A stretch of DNA of 64,000 nt from Prosopocoilus inquinatus (taxonomy: Eukaryota; Arthropoda; Insecta; Coleoptera; Lucanidae), in contig CM069872.1 in the NCBI GenBank assembly GCA_036172665.1, positions 39,046,101 to 39,110,100 of the forward strand, written 5' to 3'. Positions within the stretch are counted from its first letter, which is position 1. Each line of letters starts with the position of its first letter. This document shows positions 22,091 to 53,560 of this stretch, piece by piece. Below the pieces are notes generated by a model. It worked only from the letters and a program-made list of their open reading frames with translations. It searched no databases and had not been told where the DNA came from. Position numbers and translations under genes: made by a program.

Positions 22091-23295
22091 TGCTTTTTGT
22101 TTTCTGTTTGAAAAGTATTATTTATGATTTTTTATTTGAATTAATTTATTGCAATTTTTAAAGGCAAGTCAATGTTTTCCACCATGTTACACCTGAATAT
22201 TGAAAAAAAAAAATCGAATTCCTAGTTTTTGTACGCTTCTTAACAACTATTCTGAAAATCGTTCAAATATGTAAAATGTAGGAAGGAGGCATAATCGTAG
22301 TGAGTCGTAATATCTTGTTCGTTTTTTGACGAAAATCTCGAAATGTTTTAATAAAAAAGTGGGAACCCTGTATTAGGGCTGGTCCTTTCACTTCATTGTC
22401 TTTGCTTCCTTATTTTCCCTATAATATCCTCACAAACGATGCGATGCACCAGGGCCTCCGAGTGCTTGGGGCCCCGTGAATTCATATAATTCATTTCCAC
22501 GAAATAATGTTCCTTTTTTTAGTTTGGTAACATAATACGTACGTAAATACAAATTAAACATTTCCTTAAATTCAAGGAACTTTTGCTCTTTCAAATACAA
22601 AGTAAAATTGAATTAACCCCCGAATAAGGGCAGTCTAAAGTCCCTGTGCAGTCAACCAAGAAACGACATCTATTCTTCCGTCAATAAAACTTTAATTTCC
22701 TCTTTCAAGTTTCCTATTCATTTTACCGTGGTTTGAAATGAATTCCTAATTAAATTAGGCTGTGACTTTTTTTATAAAGTTGGTGACACGTAATAGAAAA
22801 GGACAGTTTAAAATAATAGTCAATGTCTACTTTCCAATCAACCAGTTCGAAAATAACATTCAATAATAAAGATTTTGTGTTATAATAATAATACAATTTG
22901 ACGTTTATTTAAATTAAATAATTAACTAGCTGGCAATGCTACAAACCTTTAGGAGACAAAACATTGAAATTATATCCTGCTTAACTAACATTCTATGACC
23001 ATATTGCATGTTTTAGTTAGGGCCCCCAATGAATATTTTGCATAGATAAATTTACAAGGAGGTGCGGAGACTGGGGCGTGCTCTTTTAACTTGCTTGTAA
23101 ATTTATGTCTTGTAGGTGGGAAAACACTGCCTTAATCTGCCTTTTAATTTTACGTTGATTTTAAGTCTTTACAATTTATTTGGGTCACCATTTTTCCATC
23201 TCTTTATAAATATATCTGTCTTTGTAATATCCTTAAAACCCATTGTCAATCTACAGGGATTGGACTAGATAATTTCCAGGTATTGGGCTACCTAT
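22091..23295. other. No gene seen
   Basis: AT-rich intergenic DNA between the HACD and liprin-alpha genes. No supported frame. Confidence 0.45.
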
Positions 23296-23405
23296 GCCCG
23301 ATTTCTTCACCTGCAAGGTAGTATCCTCGGAAACTATTATCGATACAGTGGTTTCCAAGGATAATACCTTGCAGATAAATGTATCAGGAGGTGAAGAAAT
23401 CGGGC
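23296..23405. mobile_element. Hairpin MITE (GATCGGGC family), copy 2
   Basis: GCCCGATTTCTTCACCT at the left is exactly mirrored by AGGTGAAGAAATCGGGC at the right. An inner GCAAGGTAGTATCCTCGGAA / GGATAATACCTTGC palindrome matches copy 1. The left arm lacks the GATAAAT segment present at the right. The whole 110 bp folds on itself. Confidence 0.75.
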
Positions 23406-26400
23406 AATAAATAGATAAATTATTTATAAGGAAGTGGCAAGATCGGACTGTAATCTGAAAGAGATATGTAATATTGAATAGTCAGTGTTTCTTTTACTGT
23501 TTACAAGACAGGTAAATTTACAAGGAAGTATTTTTGTTATAAAAACAATTTGCCTTAAGCTCACTACTTACGTATTCACATGTAATAATAATAATACTTA
23601 TTTGTTCATAAATTTCACAGAACACAGTAAAGTAATAATTTCACGTATGTAAGTAAACAAAATAACAATAAACAGCAAAATAAAAAATAATCAGAGTGAG
23701 GGCATTCTGTAATTTTTAATCTCAAGAAAATGTGGTACATATACACACCTAGGAATACAAGAAGGATTGTAAACTCAAGTCTAATTGAATAAGTCATGTT
23801 ATGAAGATTAAATCTCTTTTACATTACAATACAGTTTGATTTATTTCAGTAAAAACTTTCTAATAAGGTCATGATTGATGGACTGATTAATTTAACGGCA
23901 CCCAATACTGGATCAATGAAAAATAATAGATGTACAAAAATTGATAATTTATTAATTTTTTTTAACTGAAGCATTAATTGTTTAATGTCAGCTTCTTCAG
24001 GAAAATTTATTTTTATAAGCTGCTCCACAACAAATTAATTATATATTTTATATTAATTTTTTGATTATCATGTGTAATATGGAACTGTTGAATTACCATT
24101 AAAATGATAAGTAATTAATTTTAATAACATGCCTGCTCCTAAGGAAAATAAATTGGATTGTTTTCAGAAAACAAAAAGCCTTAGTGTAGGCAATCCAATT
24201 AACACAGTCGTTTACAGGATTGTCTGAACAGAAGATTTCAAGAATATTTTTTGTGTTAAAAACGTAATAAAATTTCACAATTTACTAATTTATTCATTAA
24301 TATTTTAACACATACTACCAACTGTTTATTATTTAAAACAATTTTCCATTTCTTTCTAATTTTAAAAATCAAATTTATGAGATAAGAGAAGATTAAATTC
24401 ATTTATGTTACAGCACAGTTTGATTGGTTTTCTTATAAAAATAATTTAATTAATAACTAAAAATTTAATGGATCAATAAGGTTTGTTTGGTCGTACTCAT
24501 GAAGACCCAGATTCCAGGCAAAATGGACTATTCTTATTTTTGCAGCCATACGAATGAAATTTTTATACATATACATATTTTTCATATAGAGTAACATAAG
24601 CGCAATTTAATTTCGCCTAAAACGGACTCTAAGGTGCATCTAAAAATGCCAAAGCGGACAAATCGTTTTATACACTTTGCCGGGTGTTAGAAAATTTCTT
24701 CAAATGAACGGAAATGCCAACGACTATTCTCGACTCTCAATACTCCAATCTTCGAATGCGTTTACATAGGTCAAACTGGTAGGTAGATGTTTTTCCACCC
24801 GCATTCAAGAACACATTCGGTCTTTTAATTTACAGAAAATTGATACAATCATTTAATTACAAACAAAAAAAAAATTCTTTCGCTTCAGGTAACACAAATT
24901 TGACATTTTGCAGAAAAAGGCTTTAAAGTAAGCGACCTGGAATCACCAGAAATTCATAAGGCGCCGAGTAAGTCCCAAGAAATTTTACTGAGAAACCTAA
25001 TGATTTATATAATCAAACTTATTTGAAGCCTGTAATTAAAAAAAAAACCCTCCAGATATTACACAGATACTGTCAATAAAATTAGCTTTATTAATTTAGT
25101 TTTCTTTAAGTTATTAGTTCTTGAGACCTTAAATGGACACTGTCTCAATTAAAATGAATACTCAAAGTTTCACTTTTGCTTGACTTTCTCCTGACGAAGC
25201 TATCAAACGAGAGTGAAACGTTGAGTGTTCCTTCTAATTTACACAAGGTGCTTTCTTTCGCTTAAAAGTTTGAATCGTGTTTCGAATAGTTTGGACCTGC
25301 TTTTCGTAGTTGTAGCAACAAAGCACCTGACTTGAATTTCTGATTGACGGTTCATTTGTAAGTAACCATAATTCAATCCAAACAAGTTTTAAAAATAGAG
25401 AGATTCAAAGAAAAGAATGCCTGTTTTTGAATCCAAACACGTTTGGATCACTATTTTATGAAGAAGTTTAAGAAACTAATGACATACAAATTTCATCGGA
25501 TAATAGTCGACTACAATTAGTTTCATCTGTATAATAGACAAATTGAATTATAATTTTCATCTTTCTTCCGCAGTTTTTGAAGTGGAACACAGTTTTTCGA
25601 AATATAAAAGAATCTTAACCAAGAATAGCCAAAGTGTCTCAGTTTTTCAAAGTTTCAAAGTGTAAATAACCGAAGTACGTAATATAACTTAAATGGCTTG
25701 AAGCGTTTGTAATTTTTTTTAATCCATAATTTATTATTAGGCCGCTATAACACGCTATTAAATTTGATAACAATTTAAATACAAAGCAAGAGGTCGTAGT
25801 GATTACTTATTGGTAGATTTGATTGATTTTCTCCGAGTTCTTAATAAATCGTACTTATGTCAATTTGCTGTCGTATCAGATAGTCAAAAGCCTATAAAAA
25901 AGAACTATTAAAAAATTATAATAGGAGTAATAAATTTACTTGGGGAAAATAAGTGCATATTTAATTCTCATTTTAAGCGCCTATTTTCTGAATTTTAAGG
26001 GACTATTTAGATCACTATTTTCAAGTTTATAACCGCCTAAAATAATCCGGACCCTAGTAATCATTTCTTACCGTTTCTTTCTGTTTCTAATACCACCAAG
26101 GTCCTCTTTCACCACACCCAAGCGTTTTTTTTCATCTGCGTAAGTACGTCCCTTTTCAGTTGTGGTTCCTCACGGTCTTGTTGTATGTCTTAATCATTCT
26201 AATGACTTCTCCGATCTATTAAGTTCCTGACTGGATCTTCTTTCCTTTGTCACTTTTCTTCTATATTAATTTCCAGTTCCAAGTTGCTGTTTCATTCCTG
26301 TTTTGTGTAAAGTAATTAGGTATTACAACTCTTAAATAAAATTGTACTTGTAATTGTTCTGCTATAAGGATGACAGGCAGAGTGAAAGTACAAAATAATG

Positions 26401-27080
26401 TTCGAGTTTCGTTATATTTATGTATAATGCAATGTACATAAATTAACACTATTATTAGATCAAATACGAATAATGACAATCATTCCCGGAGTGTATGACT
26501 CCGCGCTGATAACAAGATAAGCACAATAGTATGTATATTAGGTTTGAAAATAAATAACGAGTAAAAATATATTACAAATGTTGTATAAAATATACTAAAG
26601 TAATAAAGTACGTCTCCTGTATAATATATACAGACCAGAGCGATACATACAACTAATTACTGCAATGGTATTATAATACGGTATGGAATAACGGAAATAA
26701 CTGTCATCGAGTCTGACATTCAAAAGCTCACAGGACACCGGATTTGTACTAGCTAATCGGTAGTTTTTTTTTTTTGCAAATAAACAGTGTCTACAAGCTC
26801 AACAGTGGCAGCACCGAGTGCAGGCACGCGTGGATAATACTGACTGACTGTCGCTGCCGATAACAACGGTCGCCGGTAACCAACAGAGAAAAACAACAAT
26901 TCAATGTACAATAATACTATGAGTCGATACGGTACAGGGTAGTCATTAAAGCTCTTGTCGGACTTTGTACAATGACTGCAGCACACATTCGACACGAGAG
27001 AGGGAGGTAGGTGGCTGCACGTGGAACACTACGCGTTGTTCACATTATTAGCGACCCTATTGAGTAGTCGGGGGCCCGTA
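23406..27080. other. Liprin-alpha 3' flank and intergenic DNA
   Basis: Holds the 3' UTR region of liprin-alpha near 27080 and, further left, spacer DNA. A TAGGCAA-family hairpin lies at about 24184-24230. A CTGACGAAGCTATC motif at 25191 resembles the one at 5966. Open frames here (for example 26753-26995 minus, just beyond the liprin stop) have no domain. The 3' end of the mRNA could not be placed. Confidence 0.4.
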
Positions 27081-45280
<18,200 letters not shown>

Positions 45281-45410
45281 AGGGCCGATCTTACCACCTC
45301 CTGATAAATGTATCTGCCGGTTAAAATTCTGGGAAAGTATTGTCGACACATTGGTTTTCAAATCTACTAACCGGCAATTAAATTTATCAAGAGGTGGTAA
45401 GATCGGGCCT
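45281..45410. mobile_element. Hairpin MITE (GATCGGGC family), copy 3, most complete
   Basis: AGGGCCGATCTTACCACCTC at the left and GAGGTGGTAAGATCGGGCCT at the right are near-exact complements. Inner GATAAAT(G/T)TA and GCCGGTTA arms also pair. It is the best template for the family: about 130 bp, fully palindromic. Confidence 0.78.
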
Positions 45411-46079
45411 AAAAGACTGACGAATGAACGTTGCTTGACGTTGCCATGAAAAATAAACGTGTCACTCTCTTACACATTAAACTGACATAAAGTCATATTA
45501 TCGTTTCTAGTGTATTTTAATTACAGCTAATTAGAGACAATTTTAGTTATGAGGTGAAATTACGGGTAAGTGTAATTAACGACTCGAAAGTGGTTTACAA
45601 AGACGAAGGTATCAGAACAGGTCAACCAATAGGAGCGCGAATATGAGTCCGTTTACCGTAGTAGGCGGCGCGTAGAATGTTTGCGAACGCGAGGTAGTTT
45701 CGCAGTTCAACTCGATCTGAGAACACGTACTCTTCACCGCACCACATCACGCACTTATCATCTGGAGACAGTGCGGCCAATTAACTCAACCAAAAATTTC
45801 TTTTTCGGCATACAATATTTCCCTAGAACTGATTTGTTTAATTATGGAAATTTAAATAGGAAATTAAAGTTAAAAACACGATTGCAATAAAACAATAAAA
45901 ATATTTATTAACTTAACATAGGTAAATTTATAAAAAAAATTCTGCAATGGACTGTTAAAACAAACGAAAGAAAGGTATTAAAACAACCTAATTTTGCACT
46001 TTGCAGCAATCAAAAGCAGTATTGCCAACTCATAAAATTTCCAAGTTCGTGCCCTTTTCAGAGAAAAAAAAAATGAATT
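45411..46079. other. No gene seen
   Basis: Non-coding. Short frames only. Confidence 0.4.
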
Positions 46080-46740
46080 TTGCTCTTAATTTTGTAGTTT
46101 TGTCTTTCGAATGTAACGCGATCGTCACTTGTTTATGTATTATTGTTTTTAAGTTAAGTAAATTCTTCCTCAAATATTTTCCGTCCCTTTCCTAATTTTT
46201 TTCCTGCGATCTTCACTTGATTCCTTCCATCTTCAAATACTTCTGTCACTTTCTGATTTTTTGTTGTCGCTGCTACCGTTATTCTTTTTTTTTTTGTTTA
46301 TCTCCTGAAACTATTTCTTCCAATTCGCAAATATTACGATCGTCATTTGCTTTTCTTAGTGGTTTTCGTCATTTCTTTCTCCTTTCCATTCTGAATTTAA
46401 TTAATTAAAAAAGTTTTGCACTTCTTCGCGAATGATTACAATCGTCGTTTTTCTTTTTTCTTTCTTAAATGTTATGATAGTGATTTGTTTTTGTTTGTTG
46501 GTTTTTGAGAAGTTCGAATTATTGTTAATATTCAATGTTCGTTGCAATTTTTTGTTTTTAAATTTGAAATCTACAATTCGTTTTCGTCGAGTTATCTTCT
46601 TCTACATGTATGATCGTCATTTGTTTTTCTTTTCTTACTGTTGCCTGGAATTTTTGTTTCCTTTTTCATTTGTTGGGTTTATCGATTGTAAAAATGATTT
46701 TTGCGTTTTCTTAATTGCTTACAAATTTTCAGAAATCAAA
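46080..46740 (+). repeat. T-rich degenerate array related to 3100-4440
   Basis: CGATCGTCATTTG-like cores occur near 46118, 46206, 46335, 46430, 46470 and 46608, each followed by TTTTTCTTTTCT-type runs. The frame at 46432-46743 is a composition artefact (Phe/Leu-rich). Confidence 0.5.
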
Positions 46741-48078
46741 TAATTATACTACTCCTATTTCCTTTGGAAATTTTATTTTTTCCACTTTGATGGTGTTTCT
46801 GCAGTGCAGTGCGTTGTCGGCAACAAATTATATGTGACATCCTTTTCATCTAAAGAACAATAACTATTTCGTATTCGTTTATTAGTTATTTGTGGATAAT
46901 GAAAGGACGTTGTAAATTCGTTTAAGAAAAAAATAATGGTTGTTGAAAACTGGAATAAACTGAATAATTATGCATAAGCACGATGGACAATATAACAGGT
47001 GACCCAACAAGAGTATTCGGCTGTACGTTGGTATGTGCAGGAAAGCATATGGTCAATGTGCAACAGCGATAGCTGAATGCAGGGAAGCAAAACATCAATG
47101 TGCGAGAGAGAACGGTGCTTAATTCTTCAGCATGAGATAACATAAATTATTTCCTACATTTGTGCACCCCAACTGAATGCGCCTCCTTATTGCTTTATAA
47201 TCCTGTGTCGTATGTAAAAGTAATATTTGTGAACACACAAAAAACTTAATTAATAAAGTATTACGATCTCCATGACTTTTCATTTCGATTAAATATAAAG
47301 ATGCATTAGCCCTGCATACACATTTGGTTGTTGTTATATGCGCATACACAACACATTTGAAAATAGTTTCCATGAATTGTCAGTGTATACTGTGTACAAT
47401 GTCCTAATTAATAATTACAGATAATTTGAATGCAGTACATCAGATCTCAATTAAAGAATAAACTTTCTATTTTGCAATTAATTTACAACTTCATTTTCAA
47501 TACTTAATGCAACTATTCCTGGTTAGAGGTTATAGTTCACCTGTCACGATAAACCACTGACGTTTATAATTAATGGATTTATTTGTTGAATGCCCCTAGT
47601 GCGTTTATGAATCGATTTAAATCATTTCGATCCAATTATAATTAATCGATTTATTTGTTGAATGCCCCTATTGTATTGGGTTTTGTTAATCAAAATCTTT
47701 CAAAAAAGTCAAAATCGATGTATTCGACAAATCTATTTTTTCTGCTTCTATAAGGTTTCCTTCGTTTTAAATAAATTAATGGTTCTTCTTCATCGGAAGA
47801 AGAATCCCAACTACTTAACAAATGTGCAGACAAGCGGTTATTCATTTTCACAAATTGCTTATTTAAAAACTCCTTTAAATATTAAATAGTCGAAAACGAT
47901 CATTTAAGTTAAAGGACCTTTTTGCTGCTTTTAAAGCTACCTTTAGTATTATGGAACAACGTTTCTGTTTAAAGACGACTTTAAATTTAAATGGAGTTTT
48001 AAAATTGATTATGAACCCGGACCTTATATTACGAAATGTAAAATAGTTCAGGACTTTACGGAATTAGAGACCCTCTAG
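46741..48078. other. No gene; includes a duplicated 25-bp motif
   Basis: ATCGATTT(A)ATTTGTTGAATGCCCCTA-type sequence occurs twice (near 47570 and 47645). A palindromic TTTAAA-rich segment at about 47890-48035 resembles 52660-52790. Confidence 0.4.
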
Positions 48079-48593
48079 TTAGAGTCTGACAGAATCAGCC
48101 ATTTTTCAGCAGAGAAAAGTTCCGTCGGTGTTAAATTGACAATACTGTCTAACCTTTCAATGTCAAATTTTAGCAAGTCCGTGTGTAATTGACAAATTGC
48201 CAAAATGAGCTACCCAGAGCTCCTCCGAGCTGATCTAGTATGTTCCAATTGCAGGGTGCGGAACGCACTTGAACTGATCTTTACTTTCCCCCGTCTCCTC
48301 ACGCACCTGTTTCTATGACTACCCATATATCAACGCCTATATGACTTATACGGTATTCGCATTGAAATCTCGGAAGTGTAGTTCGGATCAGATCAGTTCA
48401 GATCATCTCGGATGCTTGAAATTCGTACTTGGAAAGCGGCTAATATTACCTAACCTTGCTTGTCTATTTTCAATATCAAATTCAAATGTCGGTGCCAAAC
48501 TGCACTTCCATTCTTTCTTATGATTGGCTGAAGTACAATTTGCTGAAATATGGCGAAACCAATTAAAAATGCATGCCATTCCGCCAGACTCTT
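48079..48593. mobile_element. MITE with AGAGTCTG ends
   Basis: AGAGTCTGACAGAATCAGCC at the left is mirrored imperfectly by the complement AGAGTCTGGCGGAAT at the right. The interior is non-coding, with GAGCTACC and CAGATCAGTTCAGATCATCT repeats. Confidence 0.5.
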
Positions 48594-48606
48594 ATACAAA
48601 ATTAAG

Positions 48607-49436
48607 GCACTCGAACTCTGTCTAAGGACACAGGTACTGCATGGGTACTGCCATCATATGGTTTTGACACTTAACAGGGATATTTGACCTTGAACAAACG
48701 GGTTGTCAAAAATGACAAACTTATTGTTTTATGTAAATCATAACGCAAATATAACGCAAATCATTGTAATTTCTATTTTGTTAACGTTAAGAATAGGTGT
48801 ACAATCAACAAGAAATAAATTTACAATAAATATAGATGTTAACGGTGCGAATATGAAACAATAAACCGAAAAAGTAACCAAAAAGCATACGTGCGTATAT
48901 TAGATGCTTTCGAGGTAAAATGTTAAGTTTTCAAGGCATAAATCTTTAAACATGTTGACTATATAAACAGAAGTCTCAGTAATTTACCTGTTAACTTTGA
49001 AATTAAAAATTGTGGACTGATCGTAATTTTCCATCATGTTCCATGTGTATGCTATTGAGTTCTGGATAAGGGGACTTCGAAAATAATTGGATTTAGCAAA
49101 TTCCGAAAACAATTAGGATAAAAATAAGGTTTAGGACACAGTACAAAAAGCGGTAGGTAATACCTGAGAAAGGACATACTGTTTAGACTGAAATTTCCCA
49201 TTTATTATGTCATATCGCCTCGTAAACGCTTTGCTTTATTATAAATTTATACTTTGACTCGATAAAATATAACTTGAAACTATTTTGCGTTATTTTTCGT
49301 CTTGATTTTCATAAAATATTCCAGTTTGTCATTTTTGACAACTGATGTGTTCAAGATCAAATACCCACTGTCGTGTGTCAAAAACAAATGATGGTAGTAC
49401 CTGTGTCTTTAGACAGAGACCGAGTGCCTTATACAA
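48607..49436. mobile_element. Element with about 125-bp terminal inverted repeats
   Basis: GGCACTCG(A/G) and about 120 following bases (CTGTCTAA(A/G)GACACAGGTAC, GTTGTCAAAAATGACAAACT) are repeated inverted at about 49315-49436. The interior is about 590 bp with no transposase. Long terminal repeats would suit a MULE-like origin, but a clean 8-10-bp target duplication is not visible. Confidence 0.65.
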
Positions 49437-49440
49437 TAAG

Positions 49441-49847
49441 GTATTTTTCGCGACTAACCGGTTACAAATAGCATGGTTAGCAGTAGTGACGTTACTTCAC
49501 GGTTAGTCACGGTTAGTAAGATTCGCCAAAACGAAACGGTTGCAGACTTTCTGACGGTTGCATTTTAAAATTTGACAACAGTCCACCATGAATTGTGTAT
49601 TTAACTATTAGAGAAAAAAGTTGTGATTGAATCAAGTTGAGGGTAGTACGCCGAACCACGGTTCTGTGTAGAACTCACGGAATAAGAGAGAGACAGCAAC
49701 GTTACACAACTCTCTGATCGGGTTAGGAAAATAGTTATCGCAGTAACATATGTGACGTCATATTATCAGTTACCGGTAAGTCACGAAAATGCAGTGGTCA
49801 CTTATTTCGCCTAACCACTCATAACCGGTTAGTCGCGAAAAATCACT
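49441..49847. mobile_element. MITE with 22-bp perfect terminal repeats
   Basis: A 22-bp sequence containing TTTTTCGCGACTAACCGGTT (49443-49464) is exactly complemented at 49822-49843. Inside are repeated CACGGTTAGT motifs. It abuts the preceding element with only a few bases between them. Confidence 0.75.
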
Positions 49848-51004
49848 TAAAATCAGACCAGTCAGACATCTAACGTTTTGAGTCAAGAAATAAAAAAAAA
49901 AAAATCTGACAGCTTCTAGTACAAGCGCTTCACAGACCGAGATTGAAAAGAAATCAATCTATTGACGGATTTGTTCAGCTCTGTTACTAGTTCGACTGTA
50001 CATCCCAAGTTATATAACTTAACGGTAGAAGACATTTTCTTTTATAATTAATATTTAAGAGGGGCTATTGAATAAATCAATAACAATGACGCACCACGTA
50101 ATCAAATGAAATATGTAAATGATTTCAAATTTCTTCACAAGTTACCGTAGCTAAAAGATTAATCCAAGAATCGCAAATATTTTAGTAAACCTCCACATTC
50201 CCTGTTATATAAACAAAGAATAAACCAACTAAAAATATCATACTTACTTCCATCCTGTTTACAAATAAACGAGAGGCATACAAAAAGAACTATAAAAGAA
50301 TCCATTAAAACTGCATCCACCGCAAAGCAACGCGAGGAATTAAAAATAGTTTGGAACTTATTTTAAAGCGGCAAAGCAAATTTGCTTCGCGAAATTAACT
50401 CGACTTCCGGTTATTTTATACGCGAGCCAACGAACAACCCACCCACCCTTGATGAATGAAAAATATAAAACGTGAAACCACTTTTAATACTTGTTTATCT
50501 TTGGAGAAGCAAATCTTCGAAGAGCTGCTTTCGACCGAGCAAAGCTCTTTTAAAATCCCGACGTTATGCAATTTGTACAGAGCGTTGAATTAATCGAATC
50601 GCGACGAAATTCGATTCGATTGACGAACCAATCTAGATCTTAATGCACTCGTTCTGGCGGCTTTATTTAATCGAGGACGTACGATGAACCGATGCCACTA
50701 CGCATTTAGCCTTGCATTCCGACGCCCGGCGTCGACGTACGCGTTATCACCAGCTCTATAAAAGTAAACCATCGAAAAAAGCGTTCGCCGGTAAAATGTT
50801 GAGTTTACTGCCGGTTTAATCAGTTAAGGCAGCCGGCGGCGGGCCTTTTTCATGTCCGGTGGCAGTTTTACCTTACCCCCTAGATCTACATCTGCCATCA
50901 TACTAGTACACTTAAGTGCTTTTTCTCATGTTACTTTTATTAAAAACGGTTTGCATAAAACACCAATGTAAAAAAGTAATGGAGCGAGAACGTAATAAAT
51001 TCAT
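49848..51004. other. No gene; GC-richer stretch 50380-50880
   Basis: The 50380-50880 stretch is less AT-rich, with AATCGAATCGCGACGAAATT and GATTCGATTGACGAACCAAT repeats of a TCGAT core. It could be a regulatory element or promoter, but nothing specific supports this. Confidence 0.35.
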
Positions 51005-51006
51005 TA

Positions 51007-52223
51007 GTGGGCTGTTGGAAAATTTTCTGTAATCTGGTAGGTCTAGAATTGTTAGTGTTTATCAATTGTCATATTTGAAAAATTTGACGTTTTTCGTCTA
51101 TAATTCTATTCTATCTCGCGTGAAAATTTTCTTGCCATGATTTTTTACGATTTCAAATGTGGTCTAACGCCGAAGCAATGCCTCGATCGGCTTCATTTGG
51201 CTTTTGGAGACGAAGCACCATCAAAGAGCAGTGTTTATAATTGGTTTGCCGAATTCCATCGTGGACGTACCTCTCTCAATGACGAATTTTGTGAAGGGCG
51301 TCCATCAACATCTGTTGTTGCCACTAATGTAGATGCTGTGCGTGAAATGCTTGAGCGAGATCGACATGTGACATACCGTGAGATTCAAGCATCCTTACGC
51401 ATTGACATGAAAGCAATACACCAGATTTTGCATGATTATTTGGACGTACGAAAGCTTTGCAGTCGTTGGATGCCACACAATTTAACAGAAGCGCAAAAGC
51501 AGGGTCGTATCAAATGGTGCGAAGAAATGCTCAAGAAATTCCATGGAGGTCGTTCAAATTTAGTTTATAATATCGTTACTGGTGACGAAACGTGGATCTA
51601 TTCGTACGAGCCAGAAAGTAAACAACAATCTACCGTATGGGTATTTCAAAATGAACCAAAACCAACAAAAGTTGTCCGTTCACGCAGTGCTGCGAAGCAA
51701 ATGATTGCTTATTCTTTGGTTTAACTGGACATGTAGCAACCGTGGCTTTAGAGGATCGAAATACCGTGAATGCTGATTGGTATACTACAGTTTGTTTGCC
51801 GGAAGTCATCGATAAAATAAGAAGAAACAATCGAAATCAACGAATTATTCTCCATCATGACAATGGCAGGTCTCACTCAGCCCGTCAAACAGTTGATATT
51901 TTGTCCAACAAAAATGTTGAATTAATGACTCATTGTCCATATTCACCTGATTTATCACCTAATGATTTCTTTTTGATCCCAAATATCAAAAATAAAATGC
52001 GTGGTGAGCGATGTTCGTCGGCTGAAGCAGCGGTTGAAACATTCGGACACTGGTTTCTGAGGTACCATCTTTAGAGTGGAAAACGTGCTTTAGAAATTGG
52101 TTCGAGCGTATGCAAAAGTGTATTGACGTCAAAGGCGAATACTTCGAAAAACAATGATACCGTTTACCAAATTTCATATGCGTTTTTTCATACCGTTTCC
52201 AAAAACTTTTCCAGCAGCCCACG
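51007..52223 (+). mobile_element. Mariner transposon, near complete
   Basis: About 1.2 kb with ends GTGGGCTGTTGGAAAATTTT (left) and, on the complement at the right, GTGGGCTGCTGGAAAAGTTT, flanked by TA (51005-51006 and about 52224-52225). Length, ends and target fit mariner elements. The transposase inside is frameshifted. Confidence 0.85.
51137..52157 (+). pseudogene. Mariner transposase with two frameshifts
   Basis: Starts MIFYDFKCGLTPKQCLDRLH, with the helix-turn-helix and WVPHxL-like RWMPHNL motif. The catalytic Asp motifs are TGDETWIYSYEPE, HHDNGRSHSA and YSPDLSPNDFF, i.e. the D,D34D arrangement of mariner. The frame changes near 51710-51740 (after KQMIAY) and again near 52045-52065 (before VPSLEWKTCFRNWFERM). 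The coding ends at TGA 52155-52157. The first frame alone is 195 codons, the second 110. No active product is expected, but decay is light. Confidence 0.88.
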
Positions 52224-52659
52224 TAAAGTGGACCTAGTAAAGCTCGTTTTGTTTGCGATACCAGACTCTAAATTAAACTGTAGAATGGGCAAATTCTGAA
52301 ACGCCGTGCCGACATCTTCAGAATTCTCATCAAGTTGAATTTCTCATAGGCTTTTACGGAACATTAAATTAGAAGGTGGTGGAAATTAATGGGGAGTATT
52401 GTACTTTGAATGTGATAGATATATTTGTATTAAATAAAAATATAAAACAATTATAATCTAAAGAAATACACTTTTGCCTAAAATCCATCCAGCTTTATCT
52501 AGTTAGTTTAAACCATTTGGGTCGCAGTGATATGTCGACAGGCACTTGAGAAGTAATGTAAACAATAAACAAAGTCGAGCTTTGCAGAGCAAGGGACAGT
52601 CGATTTTAAATAGTTAATCGATACGCACGCTAAATAAGTGTTTGAGGTATTATTTGCCG

Positions 52660-52790
52660 TTTTCATAATCAGACTTTAAGGAAGCTTTAATTTAAAGTAA
52701 GTTTAAGAGTAGGGAAACAAATGCATTTTTTCTAGGTTAAAGTAACTTTAAATTTAAAGTCCTATTATGAAATTGGTCCTAATTAATATC
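52660..52790. mobile_element. Palindromic TTTAAA-rich element
   Basis: TTTTCATAATCAGACTTTAA at the left and AAAGTCCTATTATGAAATTG at the right are imperfect complements around a TTTAATTTAAAGTAAGTTTA / AAAGTAACTTTAAATTTAAA core. A relative lies near 47890-48035. Confidence 0.4.
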
Positions 52791-53560
52791 GCGTGGAAGG
52801 GACGGAATAATTATTTCAATAATTATTAAGCGGTGCACGTATGTTGGTCAACTTGCTTGCGGTTCGCGTTAATTTATAGTCTACCTGTTTTATATATGCT
52901 GTTTCAGACCACCCGTACCCGTTTTTCGAAAATTAGAAGTCATAGGAAATTGTGAGAAAAAAAAGTAATAACAAAAACCGTATTTAACGGTAGATATAAT
53001 TATCTTTCAAGGTCAACCGGAAGTAACATTAAAAGACGAACTTTTAAATGGAAAGTATGCCGAGTTGGATAACATTGAATAGGATTTTTAGAAAAAAAAT
53101 TTAACGTGCTAAAACCATCGATAAGGATTAGAGTTAAAACATGTTTCATGTTTTTGAATCATGAAAATTCTTCCATTCTCGTTAATGCTCAAAATGTCTA
53201 GCATCATAAATACCATATTTTTGTAGTCGACTTCTCATGCTGTCAGAGGTTTATAAAAATCATGTTGATTTACAAAATTTAAATATGCCTGGAGTCCATA
53301 TAATCCTGTGACATTTGAACTGCGCTCTGTTCGTTGATTTTAAAAGCTTAGAAAGCTCTTGTTCCATCTCGTTCTGTATGAATCTTTCTTCAAATCAAGA
53401 CTTAATTTCTACCTAATTAAACTCAGTAATTTTTCCCAAGCGAATACCTTTTCCACGGTGTGCTGTGTTTCACCTAAACCTATCCGAAAAATATTTATGT
53501 ATTAATTAAACTACTATCGGTAAGCGAATCTTGAAGCTTTTTCTTTGTGTTTTAATCGTA
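52791..53560. other. No gene seen
   Basis: AT-rich spacer without supported features. Confidence 0.4.

Noticed and set aside
46432..46743. 103-codon Phe/Leu-rich frame
   Set aside because: Produced by a T-rich degenerate repeat. No start context or conserved motif.
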